64,000 bases of DNA from UBA7672 sp038326205 (GCA_038326205.1 JBBQJV010000012.1:1-64000), one strand, 5' to 3'; counted from the first letter of the stretch, positions 16,132 through 25,628 are shown. Notes: generated by a model from the letters alone, not told the origin. Program-made: numbers and translations.

Positions 16132-17268
16132 TCAGGTCTTCCGGCCCGCCCAGACAGCATCGAAAACGCGAAGGAAATTGCCGCCGACAAAGGCTGCTGC
16201 ATTCTTCCGACCATAGCCTCGCCGCAACAGTTCCGCGACCAGTTCGGGCAACTGGAGATAGCTGGTGAAGACCGGCTGGAAGTTGGCGTCCATGTCCGTG
16301 CCGAGGCTCACATGCTCCGGCCCCAGCACGCCCGCAAGGTCTATGATCCGGCCGACATATTCGTCCAGCGTGGTCATGCCGATGCCCGCCGGCCACGCGC
16401 CGATGATCCCGCCCCGGCTGCTGATCTCCTTGGCCAGTTCAATGCTGATGAAGCGCGGATGCGTTGCCCCGCGTCCATTCACATGCGTATGCGAACACAT
16501 TACCGGCGCACTGCTGACCGAGAGCGCAGCCGCTGCCGTGTCTTCCGAAGCGTGCGCCAGGTCGACCACCATGCCCAGCCGGTTCATCTCGCGGATCACG
16601 TCAGCGCCGAAGGGCGGCAGTCCGGCCCACACCGGCGGCGCTGTCTGAATGTCGCCGACTTCGTTGGGCCGGTAGTGCACCAGCGTGATCGAGCGCACGT
16701 CATCATCGAACGCCTTGCGCACATTGGCGATGTCCCCCGCAAGGAAGTCCGCTCCCTCAACCGTCAGCAGGCCGGTGATTCCGCCCTTCGCGTGAATACG
16801 GCGGAAATCGCCGGGCTCTTTCACGAAGGTCACGCTTAGCTCAGCCAGCACGCTGTGCATGTTGGCGATCTGGCGTTCGTAACTCGCGCGCGCTTCGCCT
16901 GGATGGAAATCACGCGCCGCGCCCAACCCGCCGCCCGCGACGACATTCAGCACCTCCACATCAGCGACGACGGCAAAGCTCGCCCCGCTGAGCTGCCCCT
17001 CGCGCATCTCTGCAATGGCGCGATCTTCCGATGGTCCGCCCGCCGACATGATCTTGAGCGCCGGCGACAGATCAGTCGCATCCCGGCCAAACGTCCGCCC
17101 CGGATGGGCATGGATGTCGATCGCAGGATTTGTCTTTAACAGGTCATGCGCCTGCTGCAGGAAGTCCGCGTCCGTCGACGTCGATCGCAACACGTCCGCG
17201 TTCACGCATCCGGTCGCAGCAAGTCCCGCAACGCTCATGCCGGAGAGCAACAAGTGTCTGCGATTCAC
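16132..17268 (-). CDS. M19 membrane dipeptidase-like protein
   Basis: The 378-residue product is a renal-dipeptidase-type zinc hydrolase. It shows IDIHAHPG near the N-terminus, EGADFLAGD in the middle, LVHYRPNEVGD, DLAHASEDT, CSHTHVNGRG and LGTDMDANF, which together provide the two-metal site. The N-terminus NRRHLLLSGMSVAGLAATGC combines a twin-arginine pair with a lipobox, so export by Tat and lipidation are likely. I place the start at GTG 17268, because GGAGGA lies 7 bp upstream; the ATG at 17295 lies before this ribosome binding site. Confidence 0.88.
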   Translation of the reverse strand: MNRRHLLLSGMSVAGLAATGCVNADVLRSTSTDADFLQQAHDLLKTNPAIDIHAHPGRTFGRDATDLSPALKIMSAGGPSEDRAIAEMREGQLSGASFAVVADVEVLNVVAGGGLGAARDFHPGEARASYERQIANMHSVLAELSVTFVKEPGDFRRIHAKGGITGLLTVEGADFLAGDIANVRKAFDDDVRSITLVHYRPNEVGDIQTAPPVWAGLPPFGADVIREMNRLGMVVDLAHASEDTAAAALSVSSAPVMCSHTHVNGRGATHPRFISIELAKEISSRGGIIGAWPAGIGMTTLDEYVGRIIDLAGVLGPEHVSLGTDMDANFQPVFTSYLQLPELVAELLRRGYGRKNAAAFVGGNFLRVFDAVWAGRKT

Positions 17269-17557
17269 GGGAACTCCTCCTGATGTGCGCTCCAATCCAG
17301 CGAGCTTGTGGTGTTATGGTCTGGTTCCACCTCACGCAAGCACGGTCGCGATAGCGGACATTCAACGGTAATCCACAGCCTGACCCGTTGACCCAACGCT
17401 CCGTCGCCCCCACCCTTCGACCCAGGACCGATCCGAGTCCTCTGGGAAGACGGACATGCGCTGGCGCCCGCTCACTCCCCTCGCAGATCAGAAGCTGCAC
17501 CAATGCGTGCGCCGTCTCGCGATCGCTTGATCCGCCTTTCTTGCAGGAGCGCCGCAA

Positions 17558-20194
17558 CTGGCCGCCAGTGACAACACCCCTGATGGGCAGCGTATCCGGG
17601 CCGTGCTCGGGCCCACCAACACCGGCAAGACGCACCTTGCCGTGGAGCGGATGCTTGCCCACGGCACAGGCATGATCGGCCTGCCGCTGCGCCTGCTCGC
17701 GCGCGAAATCTACGACCGCATGGTGAGAGAGAAAGGCCCCAAGGCCTGCGCGCTGATCACCGGCGAGGAACGCATACGCCCCGACACAGCCCGCTATTTC
17801 GCTTGCACCGTCGAAGCTATGCCGGTCTCGGAAGGCGCGGACTTCATGGCCATCGACGAGATCCAGCTCGCGCAGGACCCCGATCGCGGCCACGTCTTTA
17901 CCGACCGCATCCTGCACGCACGCGGCCGCCACGAGACCATGCTGCTCGGCGCCGACACCATGCGCCCCGCGCTTGAACGCCTTGACCTCAACATCGATGG
18001 CGAGCGCCGCGAGCGTTTCTCCAAGCTGAGCTATGCTGGCCCAATCAAGATCACCAAGCTGCCCAAGCGCTCGGCCATCGTCGCGTTTTCGTCCGAAGAA
18101 GTCTACGCCATCGCCGAACTGCTGAAGCGCCAGCGCGGCGGCTGCGCCGTCATCATGGGCGCGCTCTCCCCGCGCACCCGCAACGCGCAGGTCGACCTCT
18201 ATCAGTCTGGAGAAGTCGACTACATCGTCGCGACCGACGCCATCGGCATGGGCCTCAACCTCGATGTCGGCCACATCGCGTTTGCCTCGCGCCGCAAGTT
18301 CGATGGCCGCCAGCGTCGTTTCCTCCGCGCCGATGAACTCGCACAAATTGCCGGGCGCGCCGGCCGGTTCCGCGACGATGGCACGTTTGGCGAGACAGCC
18401 GACTGCGAAGCGTTCGAGGAAGAAACCGTCGACCGCATCGTCAACCACCATTTCGAGCCGGTCGACTATCTGAACTGGCGCAACTCCAACCTCGACTGGG
18501 CGAGCGTCGCCGGCCTGCTCGCCTCCCTGCGCCGGTCCTCGCCCGACGTGATCCTGCGTCGCGCACCCGAAGCGCTCGACGAGACCACCCTCGCCACACT
18601 CGCCGCTGACCCGGACGTGAAACGCACCGCACGCACGCCCGCGCATGTGCGCCGCCTGTGGGATCTCTGCACCCTGCCCGACTTCCGCAAATACGGACCC
18701 GATGCGCACCTCAAACTGGTTCAGACGCTGGTCGAAAAACTCGCCGAGCCCTCCGCCCGCATCGGCGATGAATGGATGTACGCGCAGGTCGAGCGCCTCA
18801 ACCGCACCGAAGGCGAGATCGACAACCTGCAGCAACGCCTCGCCGAAATCCGAACCTGGACCTACGCGGCCAATCGCGGCGACTGGCTGCAGAACGCCGA
18901 GACATGGCGTGGCCGCACGCGCGAGATCGAAGACCGTCTGTCCGACGCGCTCCACCAGGCGCTGATGAGCCGTTTCGTCGATCGCCGCACGTCGGCCCTG
19001 CTCAAGCATCTCAACTCGAACGAAGAACCGCCCGCCGAGATTGGCCCCGCTGGTGAAATCTCCATCGGCGGCCACTTGGTTGGCCGCCTCGACGGCCTCG
19101 TATTCCACGCGGAAACCGCAGACGAGACGCTGGCCGGGCGCGCCCTGCGCGGCGCGGCACTGAAATCCCTCCGTCCAATCATCGAGCGCCGCCTCGCCGC
19201 CATCACCATTGCCCCCGACGCCGACCTCACCTTCGACGCGAGGCAAGCCGCCATCGTCCACGCCGATGCGCCCGTCGCGAAGCTCTGCGTCGCCGCCGAC
19301 TGGCACACGCCGCGCGTCGAACTGATCGGCGCGCGCGATGCCGTCGCCACCAGCCGAGACGCGGCGCTCGAGCGTCTCGCCCGTTGGTTTGCAGACCATT
19401 CCCGATTGACGCTGGCCGCGCTCCACGCCCTGCGCGAAACGCTCGATGGCAAGGACCTGCGCGGCGCTGCCCGTGGCGCTGCCTTCCAGCTTCTCGAAAC
19501 AGGCGCCGCCTTCGACCGCCGCCACACGGGCCCCGCCTTCAACCTCACCGCCCAAGACCGCGCCGTGCTCAACGTCGCCGGCGTCAGGACCGGCCGCGTC
19601 GCGACATGGCTCCCCGGCCTGCTCAAGCCCGCCGCCGCCCGCCTCGTGCTCGCCCTGCGCGCCATCCACTCCGGCAGCCCCGCGCCTGAGCCGCCAACGC
19701 AATCCTCCTTCCCGCTGAAGGATACGCCGTGGACCGATGCAATGCTGTTGACTGCCGGCTATCTCCGCCTCGGCCCACGCGCCGTCCGCGCTGACCTTGC
19801 CGAACGGCTCGCAGGATCGCTCTCGCAAGTCCGCCGAGCCTCGGACAAATCCGCGTTCGCCGTCCCGCCCGAACTCGCAGCGCAAGTCGGCTGCCCCTCC
19901 GCCGACTTCCCCTCGATCCTGCGGGCGCTTGGCCTCAAGCCCGCCGAGAAGGACCGCGAGACAGGCGCGGTGAAACTCTGGCGCTTCCCCGCCCAGCGCA
20001 GCCCGGACCTCACGCCCCGACAACAGCAACGGCAGCAGCAACCACCCGCGCGTCCCAGCCCTCCGCCGACGGGCCCCTTCGCCGCTCTTGCGGACCTCGT
20101 CATCGCCCACCAGCCTGCACAGCCGCAGCAGCAGCGCCGCCGCCGCAGGCAACGCCGTCCCTCCGCAGTCGCCACGCCAAAGGCGGTCTCATGA
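17558..20194 (+). CDS. SUV3-like DExH RNA helicase
   Basis: This superfamily 2 helicase resembles mitochondrial SUV3. Walker A GPTNTGKTH lies near the N-terminus, the DEIQ box (MAIDEIQLAQD) follows, then VIMGALSPRTR, VATDAIGMGLNLDVGHI and QIAGRAGRF (motif VI). The C-terminal third is low-complexity and rich in Pro, Gln and Arg, suited to RNA contact. SUV3 relatives unwind RNA for degradosome-like complexes. The start is uncertain: the only upstream in-frame initiation codon is CTG 17558 with AGGAG 8 bp before it, whereas GTG 17603 begins two residues from Walker A. The gene overlaps the next one by 4 bp (ATGA). Confidence 0.9.
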   Translation: MAASDNTPDGQRIRAVLGPTNTGKTHLAVERMLAHGTGMIGLPLRLLAREIYDRMVREKGPKACALITGEERIRPDTARYFACTVEAMPVSEGADFMAIDEIQLAQDPDRGHVFTDRILHARGRHETMLLGADTMRPALERLDLNIDGERRERFSKLSYAGPIKITKLPKRSAIVAFSSEEVYAIAELLKRQRGGCAVIMGALSPRTRNAQVDLYQSGEVDYIVATDAIGMGLNLDVGHIAFASRRKFDGRQRRFLRADELAQIAGRAGRFRDDGTFGETADCEAFEEETVDRIVNHHFEPVDYLNWRNSNLDWASVAGLLASLRRSSPDVILRRAPEALDETTLATLAADPDVKRTARTPAHVRRLWDLCTLPDFRKYGPDAHLKLVQTLVEKLAEPSARIGDEWMYAQVERLNRTEGEIDNLQQRLAEIRTWTYAANRGDWLQNAETWRGRTREIEDRLSDALHQALMSRFVDRRTSALLKHLNSNEEPPAEIGPAGEISIGGHLVGRLDGLVFHAETADETLAGRALRGAALKSLRPIIERRLAAITIAPDADLTFDARQAAIVHADAPVAKLCVAADWHTPRVELIGARDAVATSRDAALERLARWFADHSRLTLAALHALRETLDGKDLRGAARGAAFQLLETGAAFDRRHTGPAFNLTAQDRAVLNVAGVRTGRVATWLPGLLKPAAARLVLALRAIHSGSPAPEPPTQSSFPLKDTPWTDAMLLTAGYLRLGPRAVRADLAERLAGSLSQVRRASDKSAFAVPPELAAQVGCPSADFPSILRALGLKPAEKDRETGAVKLWRFPAQRSPDLTPRQQQRQQQPPARPSPPPTGPFAALADLVIAHQPAQPQQQRRRRRQRRPSAVATPKAVS

Positions 20195-20511
20195 GCGAAG
20201 ACAGTCAAGCGCCCGAAGACAGCCTCCGTCTCGACGTGTTCCTCTGGCGCGCGCGCTTCTTCAAAGCGCGAACCTCGGCCACCGAGGCGATCGAAAAGTC
20301 GGGCGCTCGGATCGAACGCGACGGACTGGTCCGCCGGATCGACAAGCCGGCAACGCACGTCGAGCCCGGTGATATCGTCTCGTTCAAAGCGCCCGCAGGT
20401 ATGACGCTGGTGCGAATTCTTGCCCTCCCCGACCGACGCGGTCCCCCCGCCGAAGCCGCAGCGTGTTATGAGCCGCTCGGGGACCAAGCACCGGCGAGGC
20501 CAAAGGCGTGA
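20191..20511 (+). CDS. S4-domain RNA-binding protein (Hsp15-like)
   Basis: The 106-residue protein carries an S4 RNA-binding domain: LRLDVFLWRARFFKARTSAT, then ARIERDGLVRRIDKPATHVEPGD. This is the pattern of Hsp15/HslR-type proteins, which recognise stalled 50S subunits carrying nascent chain-tRNA. Start and stop codons overlap both neighbours by 4 bp, so it is translationally coupled to the helicase upstream and the CPBP protein downstream. Confidence 0.88.
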   Translation: MSEDSQAPEDSLRLDVFLWRARFFKARTSATEAIEKSGARIERDGLVRRIDKPATHVEPGDIVSFKAPAGMTLVRILALPDRRGPPAEAAACYEPLGDQAPARPKA

Positions 20512-21026
20512 CAGAGCAGACCAATCCGTCCAGCCTCATCACCACGGCCATCGCTTCCGTGCGTCGCCTGCCGGACCTGCGTGCGGCGATCGAAGGCGTG
20601 ATCCTGTTCCTGATGGTGGTCGGCGCCGGGATCTGGGCGGTGCAGGCAGGCATCCTCGTGCTCGATCCTGCCCCCGCCGCCAATGTCGGCGCGATCTCGC
20701 TCTCAGCCTTCCTGCTCCCCGCCCTAGCCGAGGAACTCGTCTTCCGCTCATGGCTCCCGCGCGGCGCCCCGCTGCCAGCCATCGCTTCTTTTCTCGCTTA
20801 CGTCTTCTGGCACCCTCTGCAAGTAAACCTGAACTTGCCCTTCGCCCGCCCCGAATTCAGCAATGCGTCCTTTCTCGGTCTCGTCGCCTGGCTGGGACTT
20901 GCCTGCACGCTGGCGCGAGTCCGCTCCGGTTCGATCTGGCCGGGCGTCGTCATCCACTGGGGCGTGGTGGTACTCTGGCTGGCGCTCTTTGGCGGACAGG
21001 GCGCCGTGGCGGTTCAGCCCCGCTGA
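20508..21026 (+). CDS. CPBP-family intramembrane protease
   Basis: The 172-residue membrane protein has about four hydrophobic segments. It shows the CPBP/Abi motifs: EELVFRSWL (EExxxR), FWHPLQ and a final HWGVV. These residues form the active site in Rce1-like CAAX proteases. It starts at GTG 20508, inside the stop of the S4 gene (GTGA overlap). Bacterial substrates of this family are mostly unknown. Confidence 0.82.
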   Translation: MTEQTNPSSLITTAIASVRRLPDLRAAIEGVILFLMVVGAGIWAVQAGILVLDPAPAANVGAISLSAFLLPALAEELVFRSWLPRGAPLPAIASFLAYVFWHPLQVNLNLPFARPEFSNASFLGLVAWLGLACTLARVRSGSIWPGVVIHWGVVVLWLALFGGQGAVAVQPR

Positions 21027-21095
21027 CAGGGGCCTTCAATTGACTTTAACCCACCAAGGCCACACATCGCGGGCCCAAGCTGAGACTGCATTGCC

Positions 21096-21437
21096 ATGAC
21101 CTACATCGTCACCGACGCCTGCATCCGGTGCAAATACATGGACTGCATAGAAGTGTGTCCGGTGGACTGCTTCTATGAAGGTGAGAACTTCCTGGTGATC
21201 CACCCGGAAGAATGCATCGATTGTGGTGTTTGCCAGCCGGAATGCCCCGTCGAGGCCATCGTGCCGGACACTGAGGACGACGCCGACGGCAAGTGGTTGA
21301 AGTTAAACACCGACTACGCGAAAATCTGGCCTAACATTACCCTAAAAGGGACGCCCCCGGCCGACGCTGACGATTACGCAAAGGTTAAGGGCAAGCTTGC
21401 GACGCTTTTTTCGGAAAAACCCGGCACCGGGAGCTGA
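21096..21437 (+). CDS. fdxA: 7Fe ferredoxin FdxA
   Basis: The 113-residue protein carries two iron-sulfur cluster motifs: CIRCKYMDCIEVCPVDC near the N-terminus and CIDCGVCQPECP at about residues 39-50. The spacing, with an extended first motif, is that of the 3Fe-4S plus 4Fe-4S FdxA type. The C-terminal half (KWLKLNTDYAKIWPNIT) is also typical. It lies upstream of the CarD-like gene, an association common in alphaproteobacteria. Confidence 0.95.
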   Translation: MTYIVTDACIRCKYMDCIEVCPVDCFYEGENFLVIHPEECIDCGVCQPECPVEAIVPDTEDDADGKWLKLNTDYAKIWPNITLKGTPPADADDYAKVKGKLATLFSEKPGTGS

Positions 21438-21650
21438 GGCGAAATGCCGCTAGACCCTGCGTTAGCAGGGCAAACCGCGCGCATCGCGCTGTAGCAACGA
21501 GTTGAAATTTCTTACAATTGTGCTAAGCCTTGTCGATCGCCGAAGGGCGAAACCAGAAACGCATCAGGTCATGAACGCATGCCGCACACCCCTTGGGTGA
21601 GCGCAACCGAGTTCGTGACACTAGTTGCGAGTACAATGAGGTGATCACGC

Positions 21651-22175
21651 ATGACGAAGAAGCTGCCCGCAAAACTCGTCGAAGGACTCTTCAACATCGG
21701 CCAGCATGTTGTCTACCCTGCGCATGGCGTCGGCCGTGTGACAGGTGTCGAGACGCAGCAGGTAGCCGGTATGAAGCTGGAAGTGTTCGTGGTCGCCTTT
21801 GATCAGGACAAGTTGATCCTGCGCGTTCCGGTGGCAAAAGCCGCCTCATCGGGCATGCGCGCCCTCGCGTCGACCCGCATCGTTGGCGATGCGCTCAAGA
21901 CGCTTGGCGGCCGTGCCCGCATCAAGCGTACGATGTGGTCGCGCCGCGCTCAGGAATACGAAGCGAAGATCAACTCCGGCAACCTGATCCAGATCGCCGA
22001 AGTGGTCCGTGACCTCCACCGCGCCGGCGACCAGCCCGACCAGTCCTATTCGGAACGTCAGCTCTATGAATCGGCGCTGGACCGTATGGCGCGCGAACTG
22101 GCGGCCGTGGAAAATATCAAGCACGCCGAAGCCGTCGAGAAGCTGTCCAAGTCGCTCGCCAAGCGCGCTGCCTGA
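21651..22175 (+). CDS. carD: CarD-family transcriptional regulator
   Basis: The 174-residue protein opens with the CarD/TRCF RNA-polymerase interaction domain (FNIGQHVVYPAHGVGRVTGVE, FDQDKLILRVPV) and continues with a helical, DNA-binding C-terminal part (SRRAQEYEAKINSG). CarD proteins bind the beta subunit and stabilise open complexes. A strong terminator follows. The gene is preceded by a 213-bp gap after fdxA, so it probably has its own promoter. Confidence 0.93.
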   Translation: MTKKLPAKLVEGLFNIGQHVVYPAHGVGRVTGVETQQVAGMKLEVFVVAFDQDKLILRVPVAKAASSGMRALASTRIVGDALKTLGGRARIKRTMWSRRAQEYEAKINSGNLIQIAEVVRDLHRAGDQPDQSYSERQLYESALDRMARELAAVENIKHAEAVEKLSKSLAKRAA

Positions 22176-22198
22176 ATAGCTCCACAAGACGAATGATT

Positions 22199-22231
22199 GA
22201 AAAAGGCGTCCCGATCGGGACGCCTTTTTTG
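22199..22231 (+). terminator. Terminator after carD
   Basis: A perfect GGCGTCCCG/CGGGACGCC stem is flanked by an A-run and a T-run. The symmetry means it can act in both directions. Confidence 0.9.
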
Positions 22232-22513
22232 TTTCCGGGATGACGGTTCGGCGTCAAATCGAAGTTGACGGACCGTCTGTGAAAAACGCCCGGGCCTCTT
22301 GCACAACCTGAACGGAAGCTGTTCGGAGCGGATTCATCAATCGCGCGAATCTGACGTAGCGCGCTGCACAACATGCGTGCGCATGAGTGTTCTGGGTTGA
22401 ACTAAATTCAATCAATTGGCGAGTCCGGTTGATGCGTGCTTGCTTCTCTAATTCGCTAACAGCCCGGCTGTTACTAACTTCGGCTTGGGTGATAGGCTGA
22501 CGGGGGGGTCATC

Positions 22514-23134
22514 GTGAAAAAACTACAGAAACGTACCAACGTCGAAGCAACATTCGAATTCGGCGAAACTGATCTGGTCTACTCGCTCCATTACGGATCT
22601 TCGGTCTCAAAAGTGGTCACCGACTATTTCGAGATCGTCCCGCAGCGCAAATTCGTGGCCCGCAGGGACTGGTCCAAGTTCGGCTTTGGCGGACTGCTGA
22701 CCCTGATCGCAGGCGCCGCCATTGCCGCCGAGACCTACGTCCGAGGCGTTCAGCCGTTGTCGGCGCTCTGGTTTGCGCCGGCTCTGGCCGTGCTGGTCGG
22801 CTTCCTCTTTGTCCGCAATCACTTCCGGGTCTTCGAGGCGTCGGGCGACCCGATCTGGATCATCGAAGGATCTGATTCACGCGAAATCATTGCCGAGATC
22901 GAGTTGCGCCGTCGCGACCGCATCGCGCAGATCTACGGAGCGATCAACTACGCGAACGAGCCAGAACTCGAGTTCAACAAGATCGAGTGGCTGGTGCTGG
23001 AATCAGTCTTCACACGCGATGAAGCCAACAATCAGACCGCGATCCTGAAGGCCCACATCGCCGAAAAGGCCGTCGCTGCCGAACTGCAGGACGAAATCCG
23101 GCAATTTTTCCCGCGCGAAGCAATCGCAATCTGA
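22514..23134 (+). CDS. Membrane protein of unknown function
   Basis: The 206-residue product has two hydrophobic segments at about residues 59-75 and 83-101 (LLTLIAGAAIAAE, LWFAPALAVLVGFLFV). Charged flanks and a soluble C-terminal half of about 100 residues follow, rich in acidic and basic residues (EIELRRRDRIAQIYGAI). I do not recognise the family. The ATG follows GGGGGG about 7 bp upstream. It lies between a terminator and a long palindrome and is probably transcribed alone. Confidence 0.7.
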   Translation: MKKLQKRTNVEATFEFGETDLVYSLHYGSSVSKVVTDYFEIVPQRKFVARRDWSKFGFGGLLTLIAGAAIAAETYVRGVQPLSALWFAPALAVLVGFLFVRNHFRVFEASGDPIWIIEGSDSREIIAEIELRRRDRIAQIYGAINYANEPELEFNKIEWLVLESVFTRDEANNQTAILKAHIAEKAVAAELQDEIRQFFPREAIAI

Positions 23135-23175
23135 TCAAGCGGAAAAAACGCCCTATCTCTCGAAACGAAAGTACT

Positions 23176-23202
23176 CGCGCCCGTAGAAATTCTACGGGCG
23201 CG
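23176..23202. other. 27-bp near-perfect palindrome upstream of rpoH
   Basis: CGCGCCCGTAGAA is followed by a single central A and its exact reverse complement, giving 13 perfect pairs. There is no T-run, so a simple terminator is not clear. It lies about 40 bp after the preceding gene and 107 bp before the rpoH start. Confidence 0.6.
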
Positions 23203-23308
23203 GGAACCGTCGTCTGAATAACGAGTTAATTCAGCGGACATGGGTCTGCTGGCTAAGGCTTGCTGCACACCCGTCGTTAGAATCCCCGGGACGATGGGAG
23301 ACGATTTC

Positions 23309-24196
23309 ATGACGCGCGCCGATGCCAGCCCTACTAACGCAGACCGGAAATTCCTCAAGCGGGCGATGAGCGCACCTCTGCTGGAACGCGACCACGAGCT
23401 CGACCTCGCAAGGCGCTGGCGCGACCACAATGACCAGCGCGCGCTGCACGAACTCTGCACCGCTTACATGCGCTTGGTCGTCGCCATAGCCGCCCGGTTC
23501 CGCAACTACGGTCTGCCGATGTCGGACCTCGTTCAGGAAGGCAATGTCGGCCTGATGCTCGCCGCTTCACGTTTCGAGCCGGAACGTGAACTGCGTTTCT
23601 CGACCTATGCCACATGGTGGATCCGCTCCTGCGTGCAGGACTATATCCTGCGCAACTGGTCGATCGTGCGCACCGGAACGACGGCCGCGCACAAATCTCT
23701 CTTCTTCAATCTTCGTCGTCTCCGCGCGCTATTGCAGGACCCCAGTGATGGCGGGCTGTCGGCGGAAAATCGCATGCGCGTCGCGCATGCATTGCGCGTC
23801 GAAGAACGTGAAGTCGATCATATGGCTTCGCGCCTCTCCGCTTCGGACCGCTCCCTGAATGCACCGATCGGCGAAGACGGCGACGCTGAATGGCAAGACC
23901 TGCTGCCCGACGCCGGCGTGTTGCCGGAAGATGCGACCATGATCTCTCACGATCGCGCTGCACGCGGGGCATGGCTTGCCGAAGCGCTCTCGCGCCTCAC
24001 CGACCGCGAGAAACTGATCATCCACGAGCGCCGCCTCGTCGATGAGGGCGTCACGCTGGAATCCCTCGGCAAGAAACTCGGCGTCTCGAAAGAGCGCGTC
24101 CGCCAGATCGAACACCAGGCGCTGCAGAAACTCCGCAATGCCCTCACCCGCATAGTCGGCGATCCGGAAGCAGCGGGCCTAATTCCGTCTGTCTAG
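23309..24196 (+). CDS. rpoH: RNA polymerase sigma-32 factor (RpoH-type)
   Basis: The 295-residue protein has the region 2 core (LVQEGNVGLMLAASRFEPE, FSTYATWWIRSCVQDYILRN), the RpoH box (HKSLFFNLRRLRALL), which is diagnostic of sigma-32, and the region 4 helix-turn-helix (VTLESLGKKLGVSKERVRQIE). It should direct heat-shock gene transcription. I prefer ATG 23309, which has GGGAG 8 bp upstream; ATG 23294 is also possible. The sequence departs from the main RpoH type (for example MSDLVQEGN), so it may be a second RpoH paralog. Confidence 0.93.
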   Translation: MTRADASPTNADRKFLKRAMSAPLLERDHELDLARRWRDHNDQRALHELCTAYMRLVVAIAARFRNYGLPMSDLVQEGNVGLMLAASRFEPERELRFSTYATWWIRSCVQDYILRNWSIVRTGTTAAHKSLFFNLRRLRALLQDPSDGGLSAENRMRVAHALRVEEREVDHMASRLSASDRSLNAPIGEDGDAEWQDLLPDAGVLPEDATMISHDRAARGAWLAEALSRLTDREKLIIHERRLVDEGVTLESLGKKLGVSKERVRQIEHQALQKLRNALTRIVGDPEAAGLIPSV

Positions 24197-24237
24197 ATCT
24201 GTCGTCAGGTCAGACGGCGCGCAGCAAAGGATTGACC

Positions 24238-24531
24238 ATGTCCACCGCAAGCCAACGCCCCACGTCGAAAGGCAAGAGCGGCGCATCGACGTCCAGCAAT
24301 GAGACGCCCGTCAGCACCGCTGAACAGCCTAACCCTCCCTCAGATCCCAACACACGCGCGTCCCGCCCGCCAAAACCGGCGCCCCAAACACAGGCAACAG
24401 ACGACACAACGCTTGGCGCCGCGGTCTCGCCAAAACCTGCGGACAAGGCGAATGGCCGTGATCATCCGACTGAGTCCGAACACGACCATGCGCACCAGAA
24501 GTTGAAAGGCACATCAGCCGAGCGCCCGTAG
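24238..24531 (+). CDS. Hypothetical disordered protein
   Basis: The frame of about 97 residues is rich in Ser, Thr, Pro, Lys and Ala and has almost no hydrophobic core, so the protein would be intrinsically disordered. AAAGGA lies upstream of the ATG. No family is recognised. It may be a true small gene downstream of rpoH or a chance open frame in GC-rich DNA. Confidence 0.35.
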   Translation: MSTASQRPTSKGKSGASTSSNETPVSTAEQPNPPSDPNTRASRPPKPAPQTQATDDTTLGAAVSPKPADKANGRDHPTESEHDHAHQKLKGTSAERP

Positions 24532-24534
24532 GCT

Positions 24535-25228
24535 TCAGACTACCTCAACCTGCGCCCGGTACGTCAGGCGGAGCACCGGCTGCCCCGCCCCCGCCTGCAT
24601 CAGCGCCATGCGTACCAATCCGCCCGCGCCCGCGCACCTTCGCGTCGACACGCACATCCACTTCGGCAAAGCCCCGCCGTTCGCCCACGTCAAACCTGAT
24701 CCCGCTCGCCGACAACACCGCATCGCCATCGCCGGGCCGCACGGCAAGTCCCCTAATCACGCCCTCAACGATAGAAAAATACGGCACGTCGATCAGGTCA
24801 TCGAGCGCGCGGACCCGCCAATGCTCCTCTGCCCACAGGCCGAGCTTTCCTGCCCTCGCCTCGTTCTCCAGCGCCAGCAGCCGCCGCGCCCGCTTCGCAT
24901 TGTCCGGATAGGTCCGCACCCGCGCTGACACCTGTCGCGGCTCAGCCTGCCATACCAGAGCCTCGCCTGCCGCCCGACCGAAGCTCGCTCCATGTTGCTG
25001 CGCGCGCCCCCCGCCCCGGGCTCGTCGGCCCGGTCGCCATGGCCCGCCAACGGCGCCTCGACCTCGGCCAGCCTGAACCGCAGTCCGGTATCGAGCGCCA
25101 GCGAATCACCATCCAGCACCCGGGCCACCCGTCCCCCCCTCGCCCTCGGCCTTGGCAAGGTCGCCGTCCTGCGAACACGCCGCCGCCAGGCTGGCGAGCA
25201 CAAAGCTGCGCCGCGACCATTTGCTCAC
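24535..25228 (-). pseudogene. Thermonuclease-family protein, frameshifted
   Basis: Pieces of one gene lie in successive frames on the minus strand. They are a GTG start with a signal sequence (SKWSRRSFVLASLAAACSQ), the nuclease core (RVARVLDGDSLALDTGLRFR, then VGRQARLWYGRLSRDR), the C-terminal nuclease helix (VRTYPDNAKRARRLLALENE) and a tail ending LRLTYRAQVEVV. The first break falls in a run of seven C at 25133-25139; one base fewer restores the frame. A stretch expected between LSRDR and VRTYPDN seems deleted, and another frame change lies near 24600. With three lesions it is likely a dead gene, although homopolymer sequencing errors could explain part. Confidence 0.75.
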
Positions 25229-25375
25229 CCAGGCTGTGTTATCGCCTGCCCCCGGCATCGCCCCGTCATCAGCCCTGAGGCGGACAGCATGGCGCACCTG
25301 GTCCCCCTCGGGGGCCAACAACAGGGACAACCGCGCTGGCGAACCGCCCGTTTTACAGGCATAAGACCCCCCGCC

Positions 25376-25452
25376 GACTCCGTAGCTCAGCAGGATAGAG
25401 CATCGGTTTCCTAAACCGGAGGTCGCAGGTTCGAATCCTGCCGGGGTCGCCA
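25376..25452 (+). tRNA. tRNA-Arg (CCT)
   Basis: A 77-nt cloverleaf with encoded CCA. The acceptor stem pairs GACTCCG with CGGGGTC. The anticodon loop TCCTAAA reads CCT, decoding AGG arginine. The T arm has the standard GGTTCGAATCC. Confidence 0.95.
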
Positions 25453-25628
25453 AAATCCGCTCGCCGTTAACCATATCGGCAGCCAAACCGGCCAGCCTTC
25501 TACTTGATGACAGAGCAGTTAGGACGATTCCTCACAGTGTGTGGCGCCAGCAGACATTGCGCGGAATATGTAGCCCTCGTAGATAATGTCGCTTCAGGGC
25601 CGCATCCGTCACGCGGCGGGACCGATCG

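Noticed and set aside
17144..20152. Open frame of 1002 codons on the minus strand
   Set aside because: It is antisense to the SUV3-like helicase, whose motifs are unmistakable. The composition (Gly, Ala, Arg, Glu runs) is what GC-rich shadows give, and no family pattern appears.
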